DNA of 15,670 bases from NCBI GenBank assembly GCA_030044295.1, contig JASHWB010000057.1, positions 1 to 15,670 on the forward strand, given 5' to 3'. Made by a program: the position numbers and the translations under genes. This DNA is from Candidatus Acidiferrales bacterium (GTDB taxonomy: Bacteria > Acidobacteriota > Terriglobia > Acidiferrales > UBA7541). The first letter of the stretch is position 1. The number at the start of each line of letters is the position of its first letter. The notes beneath the pieces are model-generated. The model was not told the DNA's origin. It saw nothing but the letters and a program-made list of their open reading frames with translations, and searched no databases. Positions 1 through 7,615 of this stretch are shown one piece after another.

Positions 1-1181
1 ACATAAGGCATCAGAAAGTTGACGGCCGCAAGTTTTCCGGGGGCCGTCGAGCGGTCCATCTTTCGCGCGCGCGCGATCAGATAATCAAGGTAGGAAGGCG
101 CCGATGCGAGCAGCTTGCGATAGGCCTCAGCGCCATTTTGTTTCAAATATTGATCGGGATCGGCGCTGCCCGGCAGCGTTAGGACGCGCACGTCGAATTC
201 CTTTTCGAGCAGCAGGGTCAGCGATCGCTCCGCGGCGGATTGGCCGGCGGCGTCCGCGTCGTAGTTCACTACAATTCTGTGGGTGAAGCGGCTAAGGAGC
301 TTGATCTGCGGCTCGGCCAGGCTGGTGCCGCAACTCGCGACGACGTTGGCAATGCCGGCGCGCGCCACAGCGATCGCGTCCATGTACCCTTCCACCAGAA
401 TCGCGAAATCATTCTGCCGGAACGCTTCCTTGGCCCGGTCGAGATGATAGAGCACGTTGCTCTTCGAATAGACCGGGGTCTCGGGCGAGTTCAAGTACTT
501 CGGCATGTCGTCGCCCATGCTGCGGCCGCCGAATGCGATGATCTTCCCCGAATCGTTGGCGATGGGAAACGTAATCCGGCGGCGGAAGCGGTCGTACATG
601 CGTCCGCTCTGATCGCGCGAGAAAAGTCCGGACGGATCGAGAATTTTCTCGGGATATTTCGATTTGAGATGCCGCAGCAGCGCATCTCCCGATCCAGGTG
701 CATATCCCAAGCCGAAGCGCGTCATCGCGTCGCGGTCCAGCCCGCGATCTTCGAGATACGCCATCGCGACCTTGCCTTCTGCGCTTTGATGCAACTGTCG
801 CGCGTAGAACGCCGCAGCGTCGCGGTGTATGTCAACGAGCGTGGAGCGCTGTTGATTCTGGCGGCGCTCTTCAGGCGAGCGTTCCGTGGCGCGCGGAATG
901 GGAATGCCGCATTTTTCCGCGACGGTGCGCACCGCTTCCGGAAATTCGCAGCGGTCCATCTTCATCACGAATTTGAAGACATCGCCGCCTTCGTGGCACC
1001 CGAAGCAGTAGTACATCTGCTTCACCGGGTGCACGCTAAAAGAAGGTGTCTTTTCCTGATGGAACGGGCAAAGCCCCGTGAAATTTTGCCCAGTCTTGCG
1101 CAAGCGCACGTATTCGCCGACCACGCGGACGATATCCGCTTGCTGTTTCACTTTTTCTGCGAATGATCCTGCTTCAGCCAT
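1..1181 (-). CDS. dnaG: DNA primase DnaG, N-terminal 393 residues (cut by window edge)
   Basis: Primase synthesises the RNA primers for lagging-strand and origin DNA synthesis on DnaB-unwound template. The reading frame runs from ATG 1181 off the left edge, so the C-terminal helicase-binding domain is not visible. Residues 38-62 form the CHC2 zinc finger (Cys38, His41, Cys59, Cys62). RFRRRITFPI (198-207) and YLNSPETPVYSK (229-240) are the usual core motifs. The TOPRIM metal-binding acids are Glu264 in VEGYMDAI and Asp308/Asp310 in NYDADAAG. The start is firm: an in-frame TAA lies just upstream, with no other start codon in between, and the protein begins in the normal place before the zinc finger. 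No clear Shine-Dalgarno sequence is visible. The gene starts 32 nt after the mutS2 stop on the same strand, so the two are probably co-transcribed. In many bacteria rpoD follows dnaG; here that would lie outside the window. No key residue is missing. Confidence 0.97.
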   Translation of the reverse strand, partial: MAEAGSFAEKVKQQADIVRVVGEYVRLRKTGQNFTGLCPFHQEKTPSFSVHPVKQMYYCFGCHEGGDVFKFVMKMDRCEFPEAVRTVAEKCGIPIPRATERSPEERRQNQQRSTLVDIHRDAAAFYARQLHQSAEGKVAMAYLEDRGLDRDAMTRFGLGYAPGSGDALLRHLKSKYPEKILDPSGLFSRDQSGRMYDRFRRRITFPIANDSGKIIAFGGRSMGDDMPKYLNSPETPVYSKSNVLYHLDRAKEAFRQNDFAILVEGYMDAIAVARAGIANVVASCGTSLAEPQIKLLSRFTHRIVVNYDADAAGQSAAERSLTLLLEKEFDVRVLTLPGSADPDQYLKQNGAEAYRKLLASAPSYLDYLIARARKMDRSTAPGKLAAVNFLMPY

Positions 1182-1213
1182 TTCAGCGTCGAGTTACGTT
1201 TAGCATCCGGAAT

Positions 1214-3622
1214 TTAACTTTGCAACTCCGCGACGGTGACCGCGTTTCCGCCGCGGTCGTCGGCCTCGGCATGAATCTTCTCCACCAGCAGATGCGAGCC
1301 AAGGAATTCGGCAAGCCCCCGGCGAAGCGCGCCGGTTCCGTACCCATGGATGATGCGCACGCTCGGCTTTCCGGCCAGCGCGGCTTGGTCAAGGAACTTA
1401 TCGACGCGCGCGATGGCTTCCTCAACGGTACAGCCGATTACGTTGATTTCCTCGGCGGCCGGATTTGCGCTTGGTTGTGCGTGGACGCTGATGCCGCGCC
1501 GCTCCGCGCGCGATGCGGACGGCTGCTCCCCTTCGATGCCGATAATTTCAGCCAAGGGAATCTTCATGCGCATCGGGCCAGCCTCGATCTCTGCCATTTG
1601 CCCTTGGAGCCTGCGAAAGACTGCCGGCTGTTTGAGCCCTTTAACTAGGATCCGCAGCCCAGGCACAAGCTGTTCCGACGGCACCGGTTTTAATGTTTCT
1701 GGCGCGCCCAAATCTTGCTGCGACGACGCCAGCGTATCGACGACAGCGGCATCCGCTTCGGCGCGTGCATCTGAAAAAAGCTTGGCGGCGCTCCGCCCCG
1801 CCTGCTTTTCGATTTGCGCGCGCAATGCGCGATCCTTTATGCCTGCGAACATCTGCTCGATCTCGGCACGAAGCTGCTTTTCGGTCTCGGCGAAATTGCG
1901 CTCCAACTGGGCAATCCGCTTCTTCTGAGTCTCGATCCATTCGCCGCGCAGGGAATTGCGTTCCGTCTCGAGTTCCGCCATTTCCGTGCGTAGGCCCGCT
2001 CTTCCGGCATCAATCTGGTCCCGGCTGTGGTGCAGGTATGCGATCAAATCGTGGGCTTCCCGCATCTCCGGTGAAAGCGCGGCGCGCGCACGTTCGATTG
2101 CGCGGGCGGGCAGACCAAGCCTACGCGCGATTTCGATGCCGCTGGAAGTGCCAGGAACACCAACCAACAGCCGGTATGTAGGCCGCAAATTCTCTTCGTC
2201 GAATTCCATCGCGGCGTTCACGACTCCGGGCGTCGTGGAAGCATATGCCTTCAGACGGTCATGATGTGTGGTCGCTAGCATCAGAGCGCCGCGCTCGCGA
2301 AATTCCTCCAGAAGTGCCACCGCCAGTGCCGCGCCTTCTTCGGGCGCCGTACCCGTGCCCATCTCGTCCACGAGAATCAACGAACTCGCGGTCGCCGATA
2401 GCAGCATCGATTTCAGATTCAACATATGTGCTGAAAAGGTTGAAAGGTCGGCCGCAATCGACTGCTGGTCGCCGATATCCGCTAGTACGCGATCGAAAAT
2501 CGGCAATTCAGCGCAGTCAGCGGCCACGGGAATACCAGATTGTGCGGAGAGAGCGGCCAGGCCGACCGTTTTAAGCGCCACTGTTTTCCCTCCTGTGTTC
2601 GGTCCGCTGATCACCAGCACCGCTCCTTCGGCTTCGCCACCGAGCGCGACCGAAAGCGGCACGGCTTTCCGCCCCTGCGGACGCAGCGTCGCTTCGAGCA
2701 CCGGGTTGCGGGCAGATCGAAGGTCCAGGCGATTGCCCACGGTAAATTCGGGCGCGACGCAATCGTACGCACGTGCGAATCGCGCGCGCGCGAAAATCGA
2801 ATCGAAATGTGCGACCGTCGCCGCGGCCCTCGCGAGCGGCTCCTCTTGTTCGCGAACGCGCGATGTAAGCTCGTCCAGTATCCGCGCGATTTCTGCAGTT
2901 TCTTCCTCCGATAGCTGAACCAGCCGGTTGTTCAGGTCGATCGCGTCGAGCGGCTCGACGAAGACAGTTTGGCCCGTGGCGCTCGCCGCATGGACCACGC
3001 CCGGCACGCTGCGTTGCTCCGAGGCGCGCACGGGAATCACAAAGCGATCGTTCCGCAGGGTGACGTAATCTTCCCCGCCTGCTTCTCCGCGGGCACGCAG
3101 GATGCCTTCGAGCGAGCGGCGAATTTTCTGACGCGCTTCCGCGATATCGGCGCGAATGCGCCCCAGCTTAGGCGAAGCATCGTCGCTGATTTCACCATTG
3201 GGCAGAACGGCGTGGTGAATTGCCGCCAGTAGCACACGAAGATCAGCAAGCACCGCGGCTCGTCTCGCCAGCCAACGAAATTTCTGTTCGTCGTCGTCCC
3301 GGAAAACCTGCCGGATCATCGCCGACGCTTCCATCAGCGTGGCCGCACGCAGAAGTTCGTCCGGCGAGAATACCGAACCGGGCACCGCCAATCGCGCAAG
3401 CCACGGCCCAGGATCGGCGAGCGAGCCGAATCCCAGATCTGATCCGCCGCGTAGATGCTCCACCGCTTCGCCCACCAGCGCGAACTCAGCGTTCAACGCA
3501 TTCGCGTCCTGGGATGGCTCGAGCGATTGGACCGCCTGCATCCCGGGCGCACACGTACTCATTCCGCTGATGATTCTTTTCAGTTGATCGAATTCGAGCA
3601 GTTCTTCCGCGCGTCGCGACAC
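1214..3622 (-). CDS. mutS2: MutS2-family ATPase with C-terminal Smr domain
   Basis: This 802-residue MutS2 is close to the family's usual ~780. It has no mismatch-recognition domain. MutS2 proteins bind branched DNA and suppress recombination, and in some species act in rescue of collided ribosomes. The core/clamp region is at about 150-330. Walker A is GPNTGGKT (340-347), Walker B is LILVDEMGTGT (415-425), and the signature helix and TTHHDRLK follow at 451-458. A charged coiled coil spans roughly 525-625, and the Smr domain covers 725-802 with HGYGTG at 759-764. The usual LDLR motif opening the Smr domain is replaced by INVI (726-729), so nuclease activity is uncertain. The start is GTG 3622, chosen because GAGG (3628-3631) lies 5 nt upstream; a GTG 2 nt earlier is out of frame. 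It sits 43 nt after the LOG gene and 32 nt before dnaG. Confidence 0.96.
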   Translation of the reverse strand: MSRRAEELLEFDQLKRIISGMSTCAPGMQAVQSLEPSQDANALNAEFALVGEAVEHLRGGSDLGFGSLADPGPWLARLAVPGSVFSPDELLRAATLMEASAMIRQVFRDDDEQKFRWLARRAAVLADLRVLLAAIHHAVLPNGEISDDASPKLGRIRADIAEARQKIRRSLEGILRARGEAGGEDYVTLRNDRFVIPVRASEQRSVPGVVHAASATGQTVFVEPLDAIDLNNRLVQLSEEETAEIARILDELTSRVREQEEPLARAAATVAHFDSIFARARFARAYDCVAPEFTVGNRLDLRSARNPVLEATLRPQGRKAVPLSVALGGEAEGAVLVISGPNTGGKTVALKTVGLAALSAQSGIPVAADCAELPIFDRVLADIGDQQSIAADLSTFSAHMLNLKSMLLSATASSLILVDEMGTGTAPEEGAALAVALLEEFRERGALMLATTHHDRLKAYASTTPGVVNAAMEFDEENLRPTYRLLVGVPGTSSGIEIARRLGLPARAIERARAALSPEMREAHDLIAYLHHSRDQIDAGRAGLRTEMAELETERNSLRGEWIETQKKRIAQLERNFAETEKQLRAEIEQMFAGIKDRALRAQIEKQAGRSAAKLFSDARAEADAAVVDTLASSQQDLGAPETLKPVPSEQLVPGLRILVKGLKQPAVFRRLQGQMAEIEAGPMRMKIPLAEIIGIEGEQPSASRAERRGISVHAQPSANPAAEEINVIGCTVEEAIARVDKFLDQAALAGKPSVRIIHGYGTGALRRGLAEFLGSHLLVEKIHAEADDRGGNAVTVAELQS

Positions 3623-3665
3623 ACTTTCCTCGTGATTTGGATTTTAGCGCGGATGCACGTAGGAA

Positions 3666-4277
3666 TCAGGTCGCTGGAATTTTTCGCCTTCGAAACGCTT
3701 TAGTTTTCGTCGGCGTACCAGCCGCGCCGAAACTTGACGATAGGAACTCGACGGCGTCCTCGGGCGTGCCTGCACTGTAGATCAACTGGCCATCGCGCTC
3801 ATTCCAACGTGAATCGTGGCAAACTTCGATCTCGCGGACGCATTCGATCACCGGTTGCCAGAATTTTCCGAGCACGATCATAGGCTTCTTGCGCATCACG
3901 CGTTTGTTCAACATTTCCCAAACCACGGCGAGCTCAACCAATGTGCCCGTGCCCCCTGGACACGCAATATAGCCGTGGCCGCGCGCGATCAGTTCGAAAA
4001 GGCGCTCTTGCCACGTGTCGACACAAATTTCCTCGTCGATCCAGCGGTTGGCGCGAGATGAAAAACAGTGGGCAGTCACCGCGAGAGTTCGTCCCCCAGC
4101 TTCTTTGGCGCCGCGCGAGACGGCTTCCATGACCCCGGCATATCCGCCGCTGCAAACCACCCATCCTTTCCCCGCCAGCGCAGCTCCCAGTGCGCGCGCT
4201 GATAGGTACTGCGGATCGTCCGGCCGGGGCCGCGAGCTTCCGAAAACCGTGACGATTTGCTCGGAGCGCTTCATCAT
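3666..4277 (-). CDS. LOG-family protein (nucleoside 5'-monophosphate phosphoribohydrolase type)
   Basis: This 203-residue Rossmann-fold protein is of the LOG/TIGR00730-like family, often mislabelled lysine decarboxylase. Characterised members cleave cytokinin riboside 5'-monophosphates or ordinary nucleoside monophosphates into base and ribose 5-phosphate. Visible motifs are VFGSSRP (11-17), SGGYAGVMEAVSRGA (43-57), Arg92 in QERLFELI, and the hallmark PGGTGTLVE (107-115), whose Glu115 is expected in the active site. No signal peptide or membrane segment is seen, so it is cytoplasmic. The C-terminus (about 185-203) is a basic tail, TKTKAFRRRK. Its ATG overlaps the stop of the upstream carboxypeptidase gene as ATGA, indicating translational coupling, and mutS2 follows after 43 nt. 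The family assignment is firm; the substrate cannot be read from sequence, and a purine-salvage role is as likely as cytokinin activation. Confidence 0.9.
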   Translation of the reverse strand: MMKRSEQIVTVFGSSRPRPDDPQYLSARALGAALAGKGWVVCSGGYAGVMEAVSRGAKEAGGRTLAVTAHCFSSRANRWIDEEICVDTWQERLFELIARGHGYIACPGGTGTLVELAVVWEMLNKRVMRKKPMIVLGKFWQPVIECVREIEVCHDSRWNERDGQLIYSAGTPEDAVEFLSSSFGAAGTPTKTKAFRRRKIPAT

Positions 4278-5926
4278 TGTGCCCCGCCCTTTGCGCGCGC
4301 GGACTCGCTGATTGCGGGGACGGAACCGAGCGTTTCGACCATGGCTGTCGCGATGTCGTCCAAAGGTTTGGTAGCCTCTGCGCCGTGCTGTGCGTCGTTA
4401 TTGCAAAATATTGAGAACACAAGGTACTCCCCGCGCAGCGTTGTAGCATAGCCGGTGAGCGCGTGAACACGTTCCGTCGCGCCGGTCTTCGCCTGTATCA
4501 AGCCGGTCGCCGGAGAATTCCTCATGCGGCCGTTCAAAGTGCCATTCGCTCCGGAGACCGGCAAACTGGCTATGAAATCGCTCGCCCATGGCGCACGCGA
4601 AGCGTACCGCAGGAGATCAACCATCGCCCGGGGCGTAACGAGATCGTCGCGCGCGAGCCCCGAGCCGTCACTGAGCACCACGTCGCCATCCGGGACGCCC
4701 GCTGAATGCAGGAACTCCCGCTCCACTTTCAATCCGGCAGCGGTTGATGCGAGTCCCAATTTTTCGCGCCCGACTGCGCGAAGAAGAATTTCGGCGTGCA
4801 GGTTTTGGCTGATCTTGTTCGTGAGCTCGATGCTTTCGCGCAACGGCGGCGACAAATGTTCGGCCAGAACCATCGGATGCTTTGGCTCCTGCGGTATCAC
4901 CACCGGCAATACGGGTTCGCCTGCAGCCGTGGTTTCCGGCGGAGCTGAATGCTGCACGCGAATCCCGCCGGTCACGCGGACGCCGCGTGCCTCAAGCAAG
5001 CCCTCGATCGTACGCGCGGCCGTTTCGACCGGAGCGATCATCGCCAAATCGAGCTTCACGGGGGCGTGTCCCGCTGGAATTGTTCCGCGCAACAGGAGGA
5101 AATTCGCTCCCGGTTGCCGCACCACGGCGATTTCCGGCATTCCAGTGGCTGGCGAGGTCGTGACCGAATGCGCGAGGGTTTCAAGCGCCGCCGCCGGTTG
5201 CGTGCTGATCAGCGCTGAATCGCCTGGACGTGCGCCGGGCTGAATCACGATCGAAACGATGTTGTCATTGAACGTAATCGCGCTGACCGGCACGCCAAAG
5301 TCGAAAAACAGATCGCCGACGCTCCATCCGGCCGGGTACGGATCGTACGGAAAGTAACTGTCGTCCGCGACGATATCGCCGTCAACCTCGCGCAGTCCTT
5401 TGGCAACCGCGGCATCCACCATGTCGGCGAAAATCTTGTCGATCGGACCTTGGCGCGCGAATTCACCCGCAAACGGGAAAATGCGGTTGGATAAATCGGG
5501 ATCGCCACGTCCCACCAGAATCAAGTCTCCCGAAAGTCTTCCGTCCGGGCCAAGCGTTCCATCCGATTCCAGCGTGGTACGAAACCTGTGGTCCGGGCCA
5601 AGCGTCGCGAGGGCGAGGGCCGTGGTGATGAGCTTGGCGTTCGAAGCGGGCGCAAAGAAATGGTCTGGATTGATGGAGTACAGGACCTCGCCGGTGTCGC
5701 GGTCCGCAACCAGAATGCCCCAATACGATCGAGAGGCGGATTCTCCAGTCAAAATTGCTTCCACGCGGTCGCGGAACTGCGAGACGTCCGAGTGGGTCGT
5801 TGCCCGCGCGGTACCCCCGTACGCGACCGTCGCATACGCCACAAGCAGCGCCATCGCGGATATGGCCGCACCCCCGGCAGCCATATGCCGCCGGCAACCG
5901 TCTTGGCCTTTGGGGAATCTATACAT
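4274..5926 (-). CDS. dacB: D-alanyl-D-alanine carboxypeptidase/endopeptidase, PBP4 type (peptidase S13)
   Basis: This periplasmic penicillin-binding protein removes the terminal D-Ala and/or cuts peptide cross-links in peptidoglycan. With the ATG at 5926 it has 550 residues. The N-terminus has a basic stretch (KGQDGCRRH) and a hydrophobic core (about 15-37), with likely signal cleavage after ARA (residue 42). The three catalytic motifs are SNAK (Ser95 nucleophile, Lys98), SQN (373-375) and KTG (480-482). The large insertion between motifs 1 and 2 is typical of S13 enzymes. The conserved SDGSGLARDDLVTP lies at 419-432. A TTG at 5950 would extend the frame by 8 residues. However, it overlaps a TATAAT box, and transcripts from that box would begin downstream of the TTG, so ATG 5926 is preferred. 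The stop overlaps the LOG start (ATGA). It is the first gene of the dacB-LOG-mutS2-dnaG run. Confidence 0.95.
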   Translation of the reverse strand: MYRFPKGQDGCRRHMAAGGAAISAMALLVAYATVAYGGTARATTHSDVSQFRDRVEAILTGESASRSYWGILVADRDTGEVLYSINPDHFFAPASNAKLITTALALATLGPDHRFRTTLESDGTLGPDGRLSGDLILVGRGDPDLSNRIFPFAGEFARQGPIDKIFADMVDAAVAKGLREVDGDIVADDSYFPYDPYPAGWSVGDLFFDFGVPVSAITFNDNIVSIVIQPGARPGDSALISTQPAAALETLAHSVTTSPATGMPEIAVVRQPGANFLLLRGTIPAGHAPVKLDLAMIAPVETAARTIEGLLEARGVRVTGGIRVQHSAPPETTAAGEPVLPVVIPQEPKHPMVLAEHLSPPLRESIELTNKISQNLHAEILLRAVGREKLGLASTAAGLKVEREFLHSAGVPDGDVVLSDGSGLARDDLVTPRAMVDLLRYASRAPWASDFIASLPVSGANGTLNGRMRNSPATGLIQAKTGATERVHALTGYATTLRGEYLVFSIFCNNDAQHGAEATKPLDDIATAMVETLGSVPAISESARAKGGAQ

Positions 5927-5949
5927 ATAGTGCGAGCTCTTGATCCGCA

Positions 5950-5955
5950 ATTATA
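5950..5955 (-). promoter_or_regulatory. Candidate -10 box for the dacB-LOG-mutS2-dnaG operon
   Basis: The minus strand reads a perfect TATAAT here. No good TTGACA-like -35 is found 16-18 bp upstream, where the sequence is GC-rich (GCCGCA at a 17-bp spacer), so the promoter is tentative. Transcription would start near 5943, about 17 nt before the ATG at 5926. That leaves the alternative TTG start at 5950 outside the message. Confidence 0.4.
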
Positions 5956-5994
5956 GGCCATCCTCACGGTATTGCGGCTCCCCCCGGCCTGAGC

Positions 5995-6024
5995 TTGCGC
6001 TTCAGCACGACGAACAATTATCAT
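5995..6024 (+). promoter_or_regulatory. Candidate sigma-70 promoter for the SYLF gene
   Basis: TTGCGC (5995-6000) is followed after 18 bp by TATCAT (6019-6024), a one-mismatch -10 hexamer. The -35 box matches only its TTG half. Position and spacing fit a transcript starting near 6031, just before a strong ribosome binding site. The support is only modest. Confidence 0.33.
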
Positions 6025-6037
6025 CTTTGTGTCAATT

Positions 6038-6042
6038 GGAGG
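6038..6042 (+). promoter_or_regulatory. Ribosome binding site deciding the SYLF start
   Basis: GGAGG lies 6 nt before ATG 6049. This rules out a longer reading frame that could begin at 5995, and places the start right before a signal peptide. Confidence 0.8.
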
Positions 6043-6048
6043 TTGGGA

Positions 6049-6768
6049 ATGAAGAAGATACACCCGTACCTGTTGGCCGTTATGCTCCTCGGACTGCTCT
6101 CGCTTTTCGCCTCCGCCTCGGCTCAGGCAGACAATAAGCAAACCGACGAAAACCGTCTGCAAAACTCCGGGGAAGTAATGAAGGAAATTTTGAACATCCC
6201 AGACGATATTCCACAGAGCCTGATCGATAAAGCCGATTGCGTTATCGTGATTCCGTCGGTGATCAAGCTAGCGTTCGGAGTTGGTGGCAGCTATGGGCGC
6301 GGCGCGATGACTTGCCGCAGCGGCGATAATTTTCAAGGCCCATGGGGCGCTCCCACGATGATGGCCCTCGAAGGAGGCAGCTTCGGATTCCAGTTGGGAG
6401 GCCAGGCCACCGACTTCGTACTCCTGGTAATGAACTCATCCGGCGCCGGTTCGATTCTGAGCAGCAAGGTTAAACTGGGGGCGGATGCCTCTGCAGCGGC
6501 GGGGCCGAAGGGCCGGGCAGCTGAGGCGGATACGGACGCGGCCATGCGCGCTGAAATTCTCACGTATTCCCGCTCACGCGGGCTCTTCGCGGGCATTTCG
6601 CTCGAAGGCTCGACGTTGCGACCCGATAATGACGCCAACGAACGCATCTACGGGCGCAAGATTTCCGCGAAGGATATCGCGCTTCACGGCGCGGTGCCCG
6701 TGCCTCAATCTGCGCATCTGTTGATCGAGACGCTGAACCAGCATAGCCCCAAGAATCTCTCCCACTAG
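6049..6768 (+). CDS. Secreted SYLF/Ysc84-domain lipid-binding protein
   Basis: This protein has 239 residues and starts at ATG 6049, behind a GGAGG. Residues 1-27 are a clear Sec signal peptide: KK, then a Leu-rich core LLAVMLLGLLSLFASAS, with cleavage after AQA. The mature part is a single SYLF (Ysc84/DUF500) domain. It carries LIDKADCVIVIPSVIKLAFGVGG (from about residue 63), the Gly-rich GSYGRGAMTC segment, GGSFGFQLGGQATDFVLLV, the 'SSKVKLGADASAAAGP' stretch, and a late YSRSRGLFAGISLEG motif. Eukaryotic Ysc84 binds phosphoinositides and actin, and bacterial homologues are described as secreted lipid binders. A periplasmic or outer-membrane-associated lipid role is therefore likely but unproven. 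It is a single-gene unit: divergent from dacB and closed by a strong terminator 31 nt after its stop. Confidence 0.92.
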   Translation: MKKIHPYLLAVMLLGLLSLFASASAQADNKQTDENRLQNSGEVMKEILNIPDDIPQSLIDKADCVIVIPSVIKLAFGVGGSYGRGAMTCRSGDNFQGPWGAPTMMALEGGSFGFQLGGQATDFVLLVMNSSGAGSILSSKVKLGADASAAAGPKGRAAEADTDAAMRAEILTYSRSRGLFAGISLEGSTLRPDNDANERIYGRKISAKDIALHGAVPVPQSAHLLIETLNQHSPKNLSH

Positions 6769-6799
6769 ATTTCGGCTGAGACGCACGACGCACGCTTCG

Positions 6800-6834
6800 C
6801 CGAGCCGGGGCAAGCCTCCCGGCTCGGTTGCTTT
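6800..6834 (+). terminator. Rho-independent terminator after the SYLF gene
   Basis: A perfect 10-bp GC-rich stem (CCGAGCCGGG at 6800-6809 with CCCGGCTCGG at 6818-6827) encloses an 8-nt loop. It is followed by TTGCTTT, a short interrupted T-tract. It lies 31 nt past the SYLF stop and 28 bp before the next promoter, where a terminator would isolate the efflux operon. Confidence 0.8.
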
Positions 6835-6861
6835 CATCGCGCGTAAGATGCCGTTGTGCAG

Positions 6862-6890
6862 TTGACTTGCGCTCAATACTGACTTATAGT
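6862..6890 (+). promoter_or_regulatory. Sigma-70 promoter of the TetR-TolC-HlyD operon
   Basis: TTGACT (6862-6867), exactly 17 bp, then TATAGT (6885-6890): each hexamer is one mismatch from consensus with ideal spacing. Transcription would begin near 6897, giving a ~29-nt leader before ATG 6926. That argues against the possible upstream TTG start at 6896. Confidence 0.7.
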
Positions 6891-6891
6891 C
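6881..6891 (+). promoter_or_regulatory. Candidate TetR operator over the -10 box
   Basis: GACTTATAGTC is a perfect odd palindrome (GACT-TAT-AGTC) covering the -10 hexamer of the regulator's own promoter. TetR-family repressors typically bind such inverted repeats and autorepress. The arms are short (4 bp), so chance is a real alternative. Confidence 0.3.
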
Positions 6892-6925
6892 GTGTTTGTC
6901 CTTTGGTCATCTAACCCAGGCTGCT

Positions 6926-7615
6926 ATGTCATCGAGTACGATCCCGATTCCATATAAGCAGGCACCTCGCGGGAACCGCCGCGAACGCCGCCGCGCCGAG
7001 ACGCGAGAGAGGCTGTTTCGCGCCGCGCTTGATCTCTTTGCCAAACACGGCTTTCTGGAAACGACCGTCGAGGACATCACCGAAGCCGCGGACGTCGGCA
7101 AGGGAACCTTTTTCAATTATTTTCCGACCAAGGAGCACGTCCTGGCGACCTTTGGCGCTCAGCGACTCGCTGAAATCGACCGCGCCCTGGATCGCGCGCG
7201 AGCGGGGCCGGTTCTGCCTGCTTTGGGGGAATTGGCTACCGACCTCGCGGGTCAAGCAACGGAAAGCCCAGCGCTACTGCGCGCGATTTATGCGGCGCAT
7301 GCCTCCTGCGCACCAGTGCGGGCCGAGCTGCAGAAGCGCCTGAAAACGGGCCGCCAGCTGGTAACCCAAATTTTCCAGATCGCGCAGGAGCGCGGTGAAA
7401 TTCGACGTGACGCGTCTGCCGCCGAACTCGCGCGGCTCACACAGGTGGTCCTTTTGGGAGTTGCGGTCGCTTGGGCTCTGAATCCGGATTCATCGTTGCG
7501 CAGGACGGCCGAGGACGTCTGGGCCCTACTACTGCCCAACTTGCTCGCTGGTAAGAAGCGACGTCTACACGCGGGCCGACGGCGAACGGGTGCTCCGCGT
7601 GACAAAAGATCATGA
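6926..7615 (+). CDS. TetR/AcrR-family transcriptional regulator of an efflux operon
   Basis: This 229-residue one-component regulator has an N-terminal TetR DNA-binding domain: RAETRERLFRAALDLFAKHG (23-42), TVEDITEAADVGKGTFFNYF (47-66) and PTKEHVLA (67-74). The rest (about 80-215) is a variable helical ligand-binding domain, so the inducer cannot be inferred. The C-terminus is strongly basic (GKKRRLHAGRRRTGAPRDKR). ATG 6926 is chosen over TTG 6896 because the promoter at 6862-6890 would start transcription at about 6897. The stop overlaps the ATG of the TolC-family gene (ATGA, 7612-7615), so the regulator is first in the operon and translationally coupled to its target. Autorepression with relief by a pump substrate is the expected mode, from family knowledge. 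Confidence 0.92.
   Translation: MSSSTIPIPYKQAPRGNRRERRRAETRERLFRAALDLFAKHGFLETTVEDITEAADVGKGTFFNYFPTKEHVLATFGAQRLAEIDRALDRARAGPVLPALGELATDLAGQATESPALLRAIYAAHASCAPVRAELQKRLKTGRQLVTQIFQIAQERGEIRRDASAAELARLTQVVLLGVAVAWALNPDSSLRRTAEDVWALLLPNLLAGKKRRLHAGRRRTGAPRDKRS

Noticed and set aside
64..75. (CG)6 tract, with another at 2781-2792
   Set aside because: Both encode Ala-Arg repeats inside dnaG and mutS2. Such tracts are expected from GC-rich codon use and need no Z-DNA explanation.
240..1166. 308-codon open frame on the plus strand
   Set aside because: It lies entirely antisense to dnaG, whose zinc finger and TOPRIM motifs are clear. Long antisense frames are common in GC-rich DNA, and the translation shows no recognisable domain.
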